Assembly (NCBI GenBank): GCA_023428905.1
Contig: JAEYWP010000007.1
Coordinates: 372,001-436,000 of the forward strand
DNA length: 64,000 nt
Direction: 5' to 3'
From: Verrucomicrobiota bacterium
GTDB lineage: Bacteria; Verrucomicrobiota; Verrucomicrobiia; Opitutales; Opitutaceae
The translations under genes were made by a program, and so were the position numbers. Shown piece by piece: positions 1-7,777 of this stretch; the first letter of the stretch is position 1, and each line of letters begins with the position of its first letter. The notes under the pieces were generated by a model, which searched no databases, was not told the origin of the DNA, and saw only the letters and a list, made by a program, of their open reading frames with translations.

Positions 1-1288
1 TCATGCCGCGGAGCAAGTCGTGCAGCGCCTCGTTCTCGAGCTTGCTCAGCACTTCCTCAAAGAAACCAAAGATGATGAGCTCGTCGGCCTGGGCCGCTTT
101 GATCCCGCGGGACTGCAGGTAGAATTCCTGCTCGCGATCGATGCGGCCGCTGGTCGCGCCGTGGGTGCAGCGGACATCGTTCGCCTGGATTTCCAGGCCG
201 GGGAGGGCGTTGGCCTCCGCCGTTTCGCTCAGCATGAGGTTGCGGTTGCTCTGGTAGGCGTCGGTTTTTTGCGCGTCGGGCTCCACTACGATCAGCCCGG
301 AAAAGATGGTCTTCGCCTTCTCCAACAGGGCGTTTTTGTAGAGCAGATTCGAACTGGTGTGCGGAGCCTGATGCGTCTGCAGGGTGCGCTGGTCGAACTC
401 CTGTTCCCCGCGGGCCACCGTGAGGGCAAGCATTTCGCTGTGGGCGCCGGGACCCTGGAGACGGGAGTGCGATTCATGGCGCGCCTGCTTCCCGCCGAGA
501 TGGACGTTCAACGAAAGGATGCGCGCGTCGCGCTGGGCCACGATGCTGTTGCTCTGGAGGGCCAGCGTGTCTCCCGTCCATTTCTGAGCGCCCACATACG
601 TCAGCTGTGCGCCCTGGCCTGCATGCAGGTCGTTCACGCCGGAGACGAACTGGCGGCCATCGGGCTCTGCACTGACGAAAAACTCCACCACGGTGGCGCG
701 GGCCTGGTCTCCCAGCACCACAATGGTGTGCGGGAAGAGGGCGTGATTGGAGCCGGAGAGGGTGTGCTGGATGGCGAGTGGAGCCGTGAGCTCGACCCCC
801 TTGGGGACGTACACGAACGCACCGCTGCCGGTGAGAGCGGCATTGAGCGCGACAAACTTATCCGCGCCGAGAACAACCGGGTACTGTTGGAAATACTGAC
901 GCACGAGGTCGGGGTGTCGGTGGACGGCCTCTTCGAGCGTGCAGAACACCACGCCGGCGTCGGTGAGCGCCTTGGGCAGTTCGGTGCGGGCCGTGACCTG
1001 GCCTTGAGAAAACACGATCTCGGCCGCCTGGCCGAAATCCGGGAAACGCGGCGTGTGTGCAGGCAGCTCCTGCGGGAGGCTGAGGTTGTCGAGGGTCAGG
1101 GTGCCCGTGCTGCTGAAGCGCCAGCGCTCGTCATTGCGCGCGGGCAGGGGGAGGGCGAGGAACTGATTCCAGGACGCTTTTTTTGCCTCGAGCCACCAGG
1201 TGGGCAGTGCGCTGCGTTGGGACAGATGTGTCGCAAACTGCTCAGCAGAAAGACCGGGCGTTGAAACGGTGTTGGGAACGGCGGACAT
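1..1288 (-). CDS. sufD: SufD, Fe-S cluster assembly scaffold subunit (3' end cut by window edge)
   Basis: SufD is a subunit of the SufBC2D cytosolic scaffold that builds iron-sulfur clusters. I translated this frame directly from the minus strand. It starts at the ATG at 1288 (MSAVPNTVSTPGLS) and stays open for about 429 codons to the window edge, so the stop is missing. The second half has typical SufB/SufD beta-helix features: a VPKGVELTAPL segment, a NDLHAGQGAQLTYVG-like stretch, and near the end DVRCTHGATSGRID followed by FYLQSRGI, the conserved SufD C-terminal region with its cysteine and histidine. It is the fourth gene after the Fur-like regulator, sufC and sufB, 91 bases after sufB. 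The leader is pyrimidine-rich with no Shine-Dalgarno sequence. A cysteine desulfurase gene would be expected just beyond the left edge (inference). Confidence 0.93.
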   Translation of the reverse strand, partial: MSAVPNTVSTPGLSAEQFATHLSQRSALPTWWLEAKKASWNQFLALPLPARNDERWRFSSTGTLTLDNLSLPQELPAHTPRFPDFGQAAEIVFSQGQVTARTELPKALTDAGVVFCTLEEAVHRHPDLVRQYFQQYPVVLGADKFVALNAALTGSGAFVYVPKGVELTAPLAIQHTLSGSNHALFPHTIVVLGDQARATVVEFFVSAEPDGRQFVSGVNDLHAGQGAQLTYVGAQKWTGDTLALQSNSIVAQRDARILSLNVHLGGKQARHESHSRLQGPGAHSEMLALTVARGEQEFDQRTLQTHQAPHTSSNLLYKNALLEKAKTIFSGLIVVEPDAQKTDAYQSNRNLMLSETAEANALPGLEIQANDVRCTHGATSGRIDREQEFYLQSRGIKAAQADELIIFGFFEEVLSKLENEALHDLLRGM

Positions 1289-1379
1289 CAGGGAAAGGGA
1301 AAAGGCGGAAGACGGTGGATAAGGGAGGCGCGCCGGTCGCGCCACGCGGGCAGGACCGGCGCCGGGGCGAGGTCGGCGA

Positions 1380-2819
1380 TCAGCCGACGCTGCCTTCCAT
1401 CTCGAGATCGATCAGCCGCTTCAGCTCGACGGAGTATTCCATCGGAAACTGGCGGGCGAGGTCGTTGATGAAACCGTTGACGCTCAGGCTCATTGCCTGG
1501 GCTTCGGTGAGGCCGCGCTGCTGCATGTAGAAGATCTGCTCTTCGCTGACCTTCGACACGCTGGCCTCGTGCTGCACCGCGTGGGTGTCACCACGCACGG
1601 TGATCGCAGGATAGGTGTCGGTGCGGCTGTTGGTGTTGATCAGGAGGGCGTCACATTCCGTGTTGTTTTTGCAGCCCTTCAAGTGCTTCGGGATGTGGAC
1701 CACGCCGCGGTAGGTGGCGCGTCCCTGGCCGACGGAGATCGACTTTGAAACGATCGTCGAGGTGGTCTCGTCGGCGGCGTGGATCATCTTGGCACCCGTG
1801 TCCTGGTGCTGCCCGTCGTTGGCGAGCGCGATCGAGATGACCTCGCCGCGAGCCTTGCGGCCTTTCAGGACCACACCGGGATACTTCATCGTCAGCCGGC
1901 TGCCGATGTTGCAGTCGATCCACTTGATTTCGGCTTCCTCGTGCGCGACCCCGCGCTTGGTCACGAGATTGTATACGTTCGGCGCCCAGTTCTGGACGGT
2001 GATGTACTGGATTTTGGCGCCCTTCAATGCGACCAGCTCGACCACGGCCGAATGGAGGGTGGAGGTGGAAAACTTGGGGGCGGTGCAGCCTTCCATGTAG
2101 GTCACCTCGCTGCCCTCGTCACAGATGATGAGGGTGCGCTCGAACTGCCCAAAGTTCTCCGCGTTGATGCGGAAGTAGGCCTGCAGCGGGTGGGAGACCT
2201 TCACGCCGGGAGGCACATAGATGAAGGAACCGCCTGAGAAGACCGCGCTATTGAGGGCGGAGAACTTGTTGTCGCTGGTCGGAATGACCTTGCCGAACCA
2301 CTTGCGGAACAGCTCCGGGTGCTCGCGCAGGCCCTCGGTCGAGTTGACGAAAATGACACCCTGCTTGGCGACGGTCTCCTTGATATTTGAATACGCGGCC
2401 TCGCTGTCGAACTGGGCCTCGACGCCGGCGAGGAACTTGCGTTCCTGTTCCGGGATGCCGAGTCGTTCAAAGGTGCGCTTGATGTCGGCCGGCACCTCGT
2501 CCCAGGTGCGCTTGGGTTTCTGGCCGCTGGAGAGGTAATAGCGGATCTTGTCGAAATTGATGTTCTCGAGATCCTTCGTCGCCCAGTGGGTGGGCAGCGG
2601 CATGGAGAGGAACTGCTTGAGCGCCTTGTGGCGAAACTCGCGGATCCATGGCGCCTCCTTCTTCACGGAGGAGATGTAGTCGACGGTCTGCTCGGAGAGA
2701 CCCGTGCCGGCGTCGAATTCGTAATTCACATTGTAGGTGAAATCACCGACCGATTGATCGATCCCAGCGACGGGGTTTTCGATCATCTCCGGTGTGTCGA
2801 GCGTGTCTGATTCAGCCAT
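1380..2819 (-). CDS. sufB: SufB, Fe-S cluster assembly scaffold
   Basis: This is SufB, the main scaffold subunit of the SufBCD complex on which Fe-S clusters are assembled in the cytosol. At 479 residues it has the normal family length. The sequence carries the hallmark VFSGGSFIYVPPGVKV and TYMEGCTAP segments, NNTECDALLIN, and the C-terminal ARQFPMEYSVELKRLI block typical of SufB. The invariant cysteines (for example in EGCTAP and NTECDAL) are present. It lies between sufC (47 bases upstream) and sufD (91 bases downstream) on the same strand, so co-transcription is likely. The leader CCCTCCCGACC before the ATG is pyrimidine-rich. Confidence 0.97.
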   Translation of the reverse strand: MAESDTLDTPEMIENPVAGIDQSVGDFTYNVNYEFDAGTGLSEQTVDYISSVKKEAPWIREFRHKALKQFLSMPLPTHWATKDLENINFDKIRYYLSSGQKPKRTWDEVPADIKRTFERLGIPEQERKFLAGVEAQFDSEAAYSNIKETVAKQGVIFVNSTEGLREHPELFRKWFGKVIPTSDNKFSALNSAVFSGGSFIYVPPGVKVSHPLQAYFRINAENFGQFERTLIICDEGSEVTYMEGCTAPKFSTSTLHSAVVELVALKGAKIQYITVQNWAPNVYNLVTKRGVAHEEAEIKWIDCNIGSRLTMKYPGVVLKGRKARGEVISIALANDGQHQDTGAKMIHAADETTSTIVSKSISVGQGRATYRGVVHIPKHLKGCKNNTECDALLINTNSRTDTYPAITVRGDTHAVQHEASVSKVSEEQIFYMQQRGLTEAQAMSLSVNGFINDLARQFPMEYSVELKRLIDLEMEGSVG

Positions 2820-2866
2820 GGTCGGGAGGGATTGTGCCGCGCCCGGGAAGGGGGGCGGCGGTGGCT

Positions 2867-3631
2867 TTAGGCGTTGGCGAATTCCTTCTTAACCCAGTCG
2901 TAACCCTTGGCCTCGAGTTCGAGGGCCAGGCTCTTGTCGCCGCTCTTTACGATGCGGCCGTCATACATCACGTGCACGTGGTCCGGCACGATGTAGTTGA
3001 GGAGGCGCTGGTAGTGGGTGATGAGAAGCACACCCAGTTTTTCGCCGCGGAGCGCATTGACGCCGTCGGCAACGATCCGGAGGGCATCGATGTCCAAGCC
3101 GGAGTCCGTCTCGTCCATCAAGGCGAACGCCGGTTCAAGCATCGCCATCTGCAGGATCTCGCAGCGTTTCTTCTCGCCGCCGGAGAACCCTTCATTGACG
3201 GACCGCGAGGTGAACTTCCGGTCGATCTTCAGCAGGTCCATCTTGCTGTAGAGCTTTTTATAATACGCGGTCGCGTCCAGTTCCTCGCCCTCGGCCATGC
3301 GCGCCTGCACGGCGGCGCGGAGGAAGTTGGCGATGCTGACGCCTGGGATCTCGCTCGGATACTGGAAGGCGAGGAAAAGGCCGGCGCGGGCGCGCTCGTC
3401 CGCCTCCATCTCCAGCACGGACTTTCCGTCGAGCAGAACCGTGCCGCTCGTGATGGTGTAGTCGGGATGCCCGGCAATCACCTTCGCCAGGGTCGACTTG
3501 CCCGTGCCGTTGGGGCCCATGATGGCGTGCACCTCACCGGTTTTGATCGTGAGGCTCAGGCCCTTCACGATGGCCTTCTCGGGGCTGTCGGTAAGCGAAA
3601 CGTGGAGATCTTTGATTTCGAGCGATTGCAT
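2867..3631 (-). CDS. sufC: SufC, ABC ATPase of the Suf complex
   Basis: SufC is the soluble ABC-type ATPase that drives the SufBCD scaffold; it is not a transporter component. The 254 residues include a Walker A motif GPNGTGKST near residue 40, the SufC-type signature FSGGEKKRCEILQM near residue 150, Walker B and switch residues in FALMDETDSGLDIDALR, and the H-loop LLITHYQRLL. The gene starts 13 bases after the regulator's stop codon and precedes sufB, which fits a single iron-responsive operon. Confidence 0.97.
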   Translation of the reverse strand: MQSLEIKDLHVSLTDSPEKAIVKGLSLTIKTGEVHAIMGPNGTGKSTLAKVIAGHPDYTITSGTVLLDGKSVLEMEADERARAGLFLAFQYPSEIPGVSIANFLRAAVQARMAEGEELDATAYYKKLYSKMDLLKIDRKFTSRSVNEGFSGGEKKRCEILQMAMLEPAFALMDETDSGLDIDALRIVADGVNALRGEKLGVLLITHYQRLLNYIVPDHVHVMYDGRIVKSGDKSLALELEAKGYDWVKKEFANA

Positions 3632-3644
3632 GTTCGGAGAAAAT

Positions 3645-4070
3645 TCAGGACTGGGTCTTGCCGCGAAAGGTGATTTCTACCGTGGAGGCGGTGTACCCGG
3701 AGGGGAGCACGGAACGAAGCTGTTCAAACAGCGCGGGCGGGAGATCCACGTCGATGGTCGATCCGCTCTGTTCGTCGTAAAAGTGGGCGTGCGGCGTGAG
3801 GTTCGGGCAATATCGCGTCGGCCCGCGCTCATGATTGACCTGCCGGATGAGATGGCACTGGACCAGTGTCTCCAGGCAGTTGTAGACGGTCGCCAGCGAG
3901 ATGGTCGGCATGTCCGTCTTCGCGCGGGCAAACACCTCTTCAGCGGTGGGATGATCCCGCTTGGTCAGAAGCGTGCGGTACACGAGGTCGCGCTGGGGCG
4001 TCGCCCGCAACCCGCTGTCAGCGAGCCGTTGCGCGAGGGCTTCTTGGGCACGTGTATCGGTTTCCGTCAT
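3645..4070 (-). CDS. Fur-superfamily regulator, Irr-like, first gene of the suf operon
   Basis: This is a 141-residue Fur-family winged-helix repressor with recognition helix ISLATVYNCLETL (residues about 57-69). It lacks both CxxC pairs of the structural zinc site. Where Fur or PerR have an HHHFxCxxCG segment it reads PHAHFYDEQSG, and it ends SGYTASTVEITFRG, features that recall alphaproteobacterial Irr, which also lacks these cysteines. I chose the ATG at 4070. A TTG at 4088 would add six residues and cannot be excluded. Two palindromic operators lie directly upstream and sufC follows after 13 bases, so it probably controls itself and sufCBD in response to iron, heme or peroxide. Zur or PerR variants remain possible. 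Confidence 0.88.
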   Translation of the reverse strand: MTETDTRAQEALAQRLADSGLRATPQRDLVYRTLLTKRDHPTAEEVFARAKTDMPTISLATVYNCLETLVQCHLIRQVNHERGPTRYCPNLTPHAHFYDEQSGSTIDVDLPPALFEQLRSVLPSGYTASTVEITFRGKTQS

Positions 4071-4089
4071 CGAGGGAGGGCACAGCAAA

Positions 4090-4104
4090 TTGGAATCATT
4101 CTAA
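4090..4104. promoter_or_regulatory. Fur/Irr-type operator, proximal copy
   Basis: The 15-mer TTGGAATCATTCTAA is a 7-1-7 inverted repeat matching TTAGAAT-N-ATTCTAA in 13 of 14 arm positions. It sits 20 bases upstream of the regulator's ATG and just past the candidate -10, where bound repressor would block transcription. The form matches Fur-superfamily boxes, especially PerR and Irr/ICE sites; the assignment to this regulator is inference from position. Confidence 0.62.
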
Positions 4105-4133
4105 GTATCAAGTGAGAATTAGAATTAATCTAA
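4104..4133 (-). promoter_or_regulatory. Candidate promoter of the fur-sufCBD operon
   Basis: On the minus strand TTAGAT (4133-4128) and GATACT (4109-4104) are separated by 18 bases and fit a sigma-70 -35/-10 pair, with a TGATACT-type extended -10. The two operators bracket this pair. It was identified by eye only. Confidence 0.38.
4119..4133. promoter_or_regulatory. Fur/Irr-type operator, distal copy
   Basis: TTAGAATTAATCTAA is a second 7-1-7 near-palindrome of the same consensus TTAGAAT-N-ATTCTAA, with one mismatch. Its centre is 29 bases from the proximal copy, nearly three helical turns, which would allow two dimers on one DNA face. It overlaps the candidate -35. Confidence 0.6.
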
Positions 4134-4175
4134 AATGGTGCCCTGCCTGCTCTCGGGACTTGGCGCGCTGTCGTT

Positions 4176-4724
4176 TCAGGCCCGTTTCCAGCCCGTCCAG
4201 AACCAGTGCCAGGGCTCGTAAATGAAGCCGTGCCGATTGTCGCGCGGGTAGGAGAGGCGGAAACCGAATGCCTCGGCATGGCGGTTCAGCCAGGCAAACG
4301 CTGCGGTGGTGGCGAACGCTTCTTCCAGCGGGAGAGAATCGGGGGTGCCCACGTCGATCGCGTGGCCGGTGTGGTGCTCGCTGTACCCCGGCGCCGCGAT
4401 CGTGCGCAGGATATCCTCGAGCGACTCACCCACGGCACATTTGCCGCGAATGATCTCCACCTGCCGTTCCACGCTGCGAAAGCCCGACAAGGGCACCAGC
4501 TCCACGCCCGAGGTACGTGCCCGCGCGCGCATCGTCCGCCATGCCTCGGCGGCTGCAGGCGTGAGGAGGCAGTCGCGGCCATTGTCGTCCTGGCCGATCG
4601 ATACCAGCTCGGTCGCCTCCTCCTGCAAGTCCAGGCCCCGCTTCGCGGGATAATCGGATGGGATTTGCAGCTCGGTGAGGAGTTGCTGGATACGCGAACG
4701 GTAACGGGGGCTGGCGACCGACAT
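4176..4724 (-). CDS. M15-family D-alanyl-D-alanine carboxypeptidase (VanY-like)
   Basis: This is a 182-residue zinc peptidase of the M15B/VanY type that trims D-Ala from peptidoglycan peptides. Zinc and catalytic motifs are intact: LSGFRSVERQVEI, then YSEHHTGHAIDVGTP (His and Asp ligands), and the C-terminal GFIYEPWHWFW with the last His ligand. I see no signal peptide or lipobox at the chosen ATG, so either it acts in the cytoplasm on recycled peptides or the true start is upstream. It is divided from the suf regulator by about 105 bases and is not clearly in an operon. Resistance to vancomycin should not be inferred. Confidence 0.87.
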   Translation of the reverse strand: MSVASPRYRSRIQQLLTELQIPSDYPAKRGLDLQEEATELVSIGQDDNGRDCLLTPAAAEAWRTMRARARTSGVELVPLSGFRSVERQVEIIRGKCAVGESLEDILRTIAAPGYSEHHTGHAIDVGTPDSLPLEEAFATTAAFAWLNRHAEAFGFRLSYPRDNRHGFIYEPWHWFWTGWKRA

Positions 4725-4837
4725 CGACTGTCGACGATGCGGACCGGAAACGACTGCGTCAGGTCAAAAGACAGCGGTGCGAGGCTCAAACAGCACCCGC
4801 GCGCCCCCCGGGACGTCCTGCGCGGGGAACGGGACGC

Positions 4838-5782
4838 TCAGCGCCCGTGCTCCGCCAGCCAACGTTCCGCCTCGATGGCGGCCTGACAGCCCATGCCGGC
4901 TGCGGTGATCGCCTGCCGGTAGTGGTGGTCGGCGCAGTCGCCAGCCACGTACACGCCGGGCACCCGCGTCTTCACCTGGCTGCCCGCGGCGGGGACAAAA
5001 TACCCGCTTTCGTCCACGTCCAAAGCCGACGCAAACGCCGCCGAATTGGGGATGTGCCCGATAGCAATGAACACGCCCTTCACCGCGATGACGTTCTCCT
5101 GGCCCGTCCTGAGGTTTTTCACCTTCAGTCCGCTGACCGCGCCCTCGGAAACGCCCAGGATCTCGGCGGGAACGCTGTCCCAGACCATCTCGATCTTCGG
5201 GTGCGAGGTCGCCCGCTCCGCCATGATCCGGGACGCGCGCAGCGAATCACGGCGGTGAACGAGGTACACCTTGCTGGCAAACCGGGTGAGGAAGAGCGCT
5301 TCTTCACACGCGGAGTCGCCACCGCCAATCACGGCCACCTCCATCTTCCGGTAAAACGCGCCGTCGCAGGTCGCACACGTGGTCACGCCCTTGCCGCCGT
5401 AGAGTTCCTTTTCTCCGGGGACACCGGTCAGACGGGGTGAGGCACCGGTCGCGATGATCACACTCTTGGTCAGGATCTCCCGTTCGCTGGTCTTCAGCTT
5501 CAGCGGCTGGCTTGAAAAATCCACCGATGTGATCAGCGCCTGCTCAAAACGCGTGCCGAACTTCGTCGCCTGCTTTCGCAGGTTGTCCATCAGCTGGAAG
5601 CCGTCGATGCCCTCCGGAAAGCCGGGAAAATTCTCCACTTCCGACGTCGTGGTCAGCTGGCCGCCGGGCAGGGAGCCCTCCACCACCAGGGGACTCAGGT
5701 TCGCCCTGCCCGTATAGATGGCGGCGGTCAAACCGGCGCAGCCCGTACCCACGATGACGACGTTTTCGACAGGAGAAGACAT
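4838..5782 (-). CDS. trxB: Thioredoxin reductase
   Basis: This NADPH-dependent flavoenzyme reduces thioredoxin. The 314-residue protein has the usual length and architecture: an N-terminal FAD-binding Rossmann motif VGTGCAGLTAAIY (Cys replaces the common Pro), the redox-active CATC pair at Cys136/Cys139, the NADPH-binding VIGGGDSACEEA, and the C-terminal AGDCADHHYRQAITAAGMG flavin-binding segment. I chose the ATG at 5782 because the upstream in-frame extension (17 residues) is not family-like. It is probably monocistronic, since the flanking same-strand genes are 113 and 89 bases away. Confidence 0.96.
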   Translation of the reverse strand: MSSPVENVVIVGTGCAGLTAAIYTGRANLSPLVVEGSLPGGQLTTTSEVENFPGFPEGIDGFQLMDNLRKQATKFGTRFEQALITSVDFSSQPLKLKTSEREILTKSVIIATGASPRLTGVPGEKELYGGKGVTTCATCDGAFYRKMEVAVIGGGDSACEEALFLTRFASKVYLVHRRDSLRASRIMAERATSHPKIEMVWDSVPAEILGVSEGAVSGLKVKNLRTGQENVIAVKGVFIAIGHIPNSAAFASALDVDESGYFVPAAGSQVKTRVPGVYVAGDCADHHYRQAITAAGMGCQAAIEAERWLAEHGR

Positions 5783-5871
5783 GAGGAGCGATTTCAGGAG
5801 GAACTTAGCACAGTTGGGAAGGGCAAACTGCAAGTGCTTGCCCTAGCGAGACTCCTGACGCTCGCGCGCTT

Positions 5872-6312
5872 CTAGATGACAACCCCTCGCTCCACCACGT
5901 CGTCCGGAAGTTCGTTGGTGTCGTCGGGCTTGCGCGGAAACTCGCGGGCGAGAATCACGGCAAGTTGTTCCACTGCGTGCACCATGCCTTCCGTAAAACG
6001 CCCGCGGCGAAAATGACCCTCCATCCCCGCGGTGAGTTCGCGCCAGAAATGCGTGCCGCAGCGGGTGTGCACCCCTTCGTCGCCGTAGACGGCAAAGGTG
6101 TGCGAGGTGGGTGCGACGAGGATCAGGACGGCATTGCGATCGCGCGTGCGCTGCATGCCGAGCCGCTGGAATTCCTGGCGAGCCGCGTCGACGGCGTCGT
6201 CGACGCCGCGGGGGAAAACCACCACCCGGATTTCTCCGGACGTCTTCGTTTCCGCAGCTGTGATCGCGCGCATCACCGCGTGTCCGTCAAAGAGAGGTTG
6301 GGTCGAGTCCAT
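5872..6312 (-). CDS. TPM-domain protein (second TPM gene of the LemA operon)
   Basis: This is a 146-residue soluble protein built of a single TPM (TLP18.3/Psb32/MOLO-1) domain: EIRVVVFPRG, DRNAVLILVAPTSHTFAVYGDEG and the C-terminal RRGRFTEGMVHAVEQLAVILAREFP helix. It has no signal peptide. It follows the secreted TPM protein after 3 bases and LemA before that, a common LemA-TPM-TPM arrangement. The molecular role is not known; a phosphatase activity has been reported for a plant TPM protein but cannot be assumed here. Confidence 0.85.
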   Translation of the reverse strand: MDSTQPLFDGHAVMRAITAAETKTSGEIRVVVFPRGVDDAVDAARQEFQRLGMQRTRDRNAVLILVAPTSHTFAVYGDEGVHTRCGTHFWRELTAGMEGHFRRGRFTEGMVHAVEQLAVILAREFPRKPDDTNELPDDVVERGVVI

Positions 6313-6315
6313 AAG

Positions 6316-7095
6316 TCACCAGCGCCCTCCCGCGCCGCCTCCTCCAAAGCCGCCCCCGCCGCCGGAGAAGCCGCCGCCGCCCCCGCCACCGAATCCACCG
6401 CCTCCTCCAAAGCCGCCAAAAGGGCCGCCGAACACGACCGGACCGCGCCGGCCCATCAACCCCCGCCGCCGGCGACGCGAGGAGAGGCCGGAAAGGACGA
6501 GGAAAATCACGAAAAAGGCCACCGGCCCCAGGGAGAACCCGCCCTGACCGCGAGCTCCGGCCCGTTCCGCCGCGGTCCGCCCGGTGCCGGTGTATTCCCC
6601 ACGCGCGGCCGCCATCAGCGCGTGGGCGCCGTTGCGAACCCCGCCGCTAAAATCTCCTGCGCGAAACCGCGGCTTGATTTCGTCCTCGATGATGCGAAAG
6701 GCGGTGGCATCGGGAATGGCGCCCTCCAGGCCGTAGCCCACCTGAATGTAAATTTGTCTTTCCTTTACGAATACAAAGAGGATGGCACCATTGTTGCGCC
6801 CCGCCTGGCCGACCTTCCACTGTTCCGCGATGCGCACGGTGAAGTCCTCCACCGACGAGGCGGAGTCCATCTGCGGGAAAACCGCCACCACGATCTGGTT
6901 TGATGTGTCGCGCTCGAACTGCTCGAGCTCGCGATTGAGGGCGGCGACAACCTGGGGCGCGACCACACGCGCCTGATCGGTGACGTGGCGGGCGGGCCGC
7001 GGCGGCAGGGTTTCCGCCGCCAGGCTTCCGGCCCAACTCAGCGCAAGGCCAAGCAGAAGAACCCAGCGGCTCCAGGAGGAGGAAAGGACGCTCAC
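6316..7095 (-). CDS. Secreted/membrane TPM-domain protein, YgcG-like
   Basis: This 259-residue protein has an N-terminal signal peptide (WVLLLGLALSWAGSLAAE), a TPM domain at about residues 35-165 (VVAALNRELEQFERDTSNQIVVAVFP; NNGAILFVFVKERQIYIQVGYGLEG), a membrane segment (SLGPVAFFVIFLVLSG, about 193-208), basic residues, and a Gly/Phe-rich low-complexity tail. This is the YgcG architecture. The GTG start overlaps the lemA stop by four bases (GTGA), so translation is probably coupled. An AGAAGGG purine run precedes the start, unlike most genes here. Confidence 0.88.
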   Translation of the reverse strand: MSVLSSSWSRWVLLLGLALSWAGSLAAETLPPRPARHVTDQARVVAPQVVAALNRELEQFERDTSNQIVVAVFPQMDSASSVEDFTVRIAEQWKVGQAGRNNGAILFVFVKERQIYIQVGYGLEGAIPDATAFRIIEDEIKPRFRAGDFSGGVRNGAHALMAAARGEYTGTGRTAAERAGARGQGGFSLGPVAFFVIFLVLSGLSSRRRRRGLMGRRGPVVFGGPFGGFGGGGGFGGGGGGGFSGGGGGFGGGGAGGRW

Positions 7096-7709
7096 GTGCC
7101 CTTCTTTCCAAAGTCGAAGTTGACGTCCGGCGCCTTCTCCGCGCCCGGCGTGGCGGCGAAATAGGGGCGCGGCTGGAAGCCCAGAACGCCGGCAAAAAGC
7201 ACGGTGGGGAAGCGTTTCACTGCGGCGTTGTAGCCCTGCACCACTTCGTTGAAACGGCCGCGTTCCACCGCAATGCGGTTTTCGGAGCCTTCCAGCTGGG
7301 CCTGCAGGGTCTGAAAATTCGAGGTGGCCTTCAGGTCGGGATAACGTTCCGCCACCACCAGTAGCCGGGAGAGCGCACTGGAGAGCTGTCCCTGCGCACG
7401 GTCAAACTCCACCAGCTGGTTCGGATCCGTGGGCGCCTGGCTGGGGTTCACCGTCACGCGGCCGACGGAGGCGCGCGCCTCCGTGATCTCGGTGAGGGTG
7501 GAGCGTTCGAAATTGGCCGCGCCCGAAACGGTGTTGACCAGATTGGGAATCAGGTCGGCCCGGCGTTGGTAGACGTTCTGCACCTGGGCCCACTGGGCAT
7601 CGACCGCCTGCTGGCGGTCGACCAGCTTGTTGTAGCTGCTGACGCCATACATGGCCACGGCGGCGGCCAGGGCGACGAGGATTCCGAGGACAACGAGCAC
7701 GGTTTTCAT
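7092..7709 (-). CDS. lemA: LemA family protein
   Basis: This is a LemA-family protein (205 residues) with an N-terminal membrane anchor (VLVVLGILVALAAAVAMYGVSSY) and a helical domain facing outward. It carries the family signature in NKLVDRQQAVDAQWAQVQNVYQRRADLIPNLV and FNEVVQGYNAAVKRFP. It is the promoter-proximal gene of a lemA-TPM-TPM operon. I chose the ATG at 7709, since the 45-residue upstream extension is not LemA-like. The leader is pyrimidine-rich (CCCTTCCTCCTT). Biochemical function is unknown. Confidence 0.93.
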   Translation of the reverse strand: MKTVLVVLGILVALAAAVAMYGVSSYNKLVDRQQAVDAQWAQVQNVYQRRADLIPNLVNTVSGAANFERSTLTEITEARASVGRVTVNPSQAPTDPNQLVEFDRAQGQLSSALSRLLVVAERYPDLKATSNFQTLQAQLEGSENRIAVERGRFNEVVQGYNAAVKRFPTVLFAGVLGFQPRPYFAATPGAEKAPDVNFDFGKKGT

Positions 7710-7777
7710 AAGGAGGAAGGGATGGAGCCGGGACTGCGGGCGGGCAAGCAGCGGTGGATTACAAGGCGGAGCGCAGT

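Noticed and set aside
20..1264. A 414-codon plus-strand frame at the left edge.
   Set aside because: The minus strand of the same region encodes an excellent SufD continuing the suf operon. The plus-strand frame has no family likeness.
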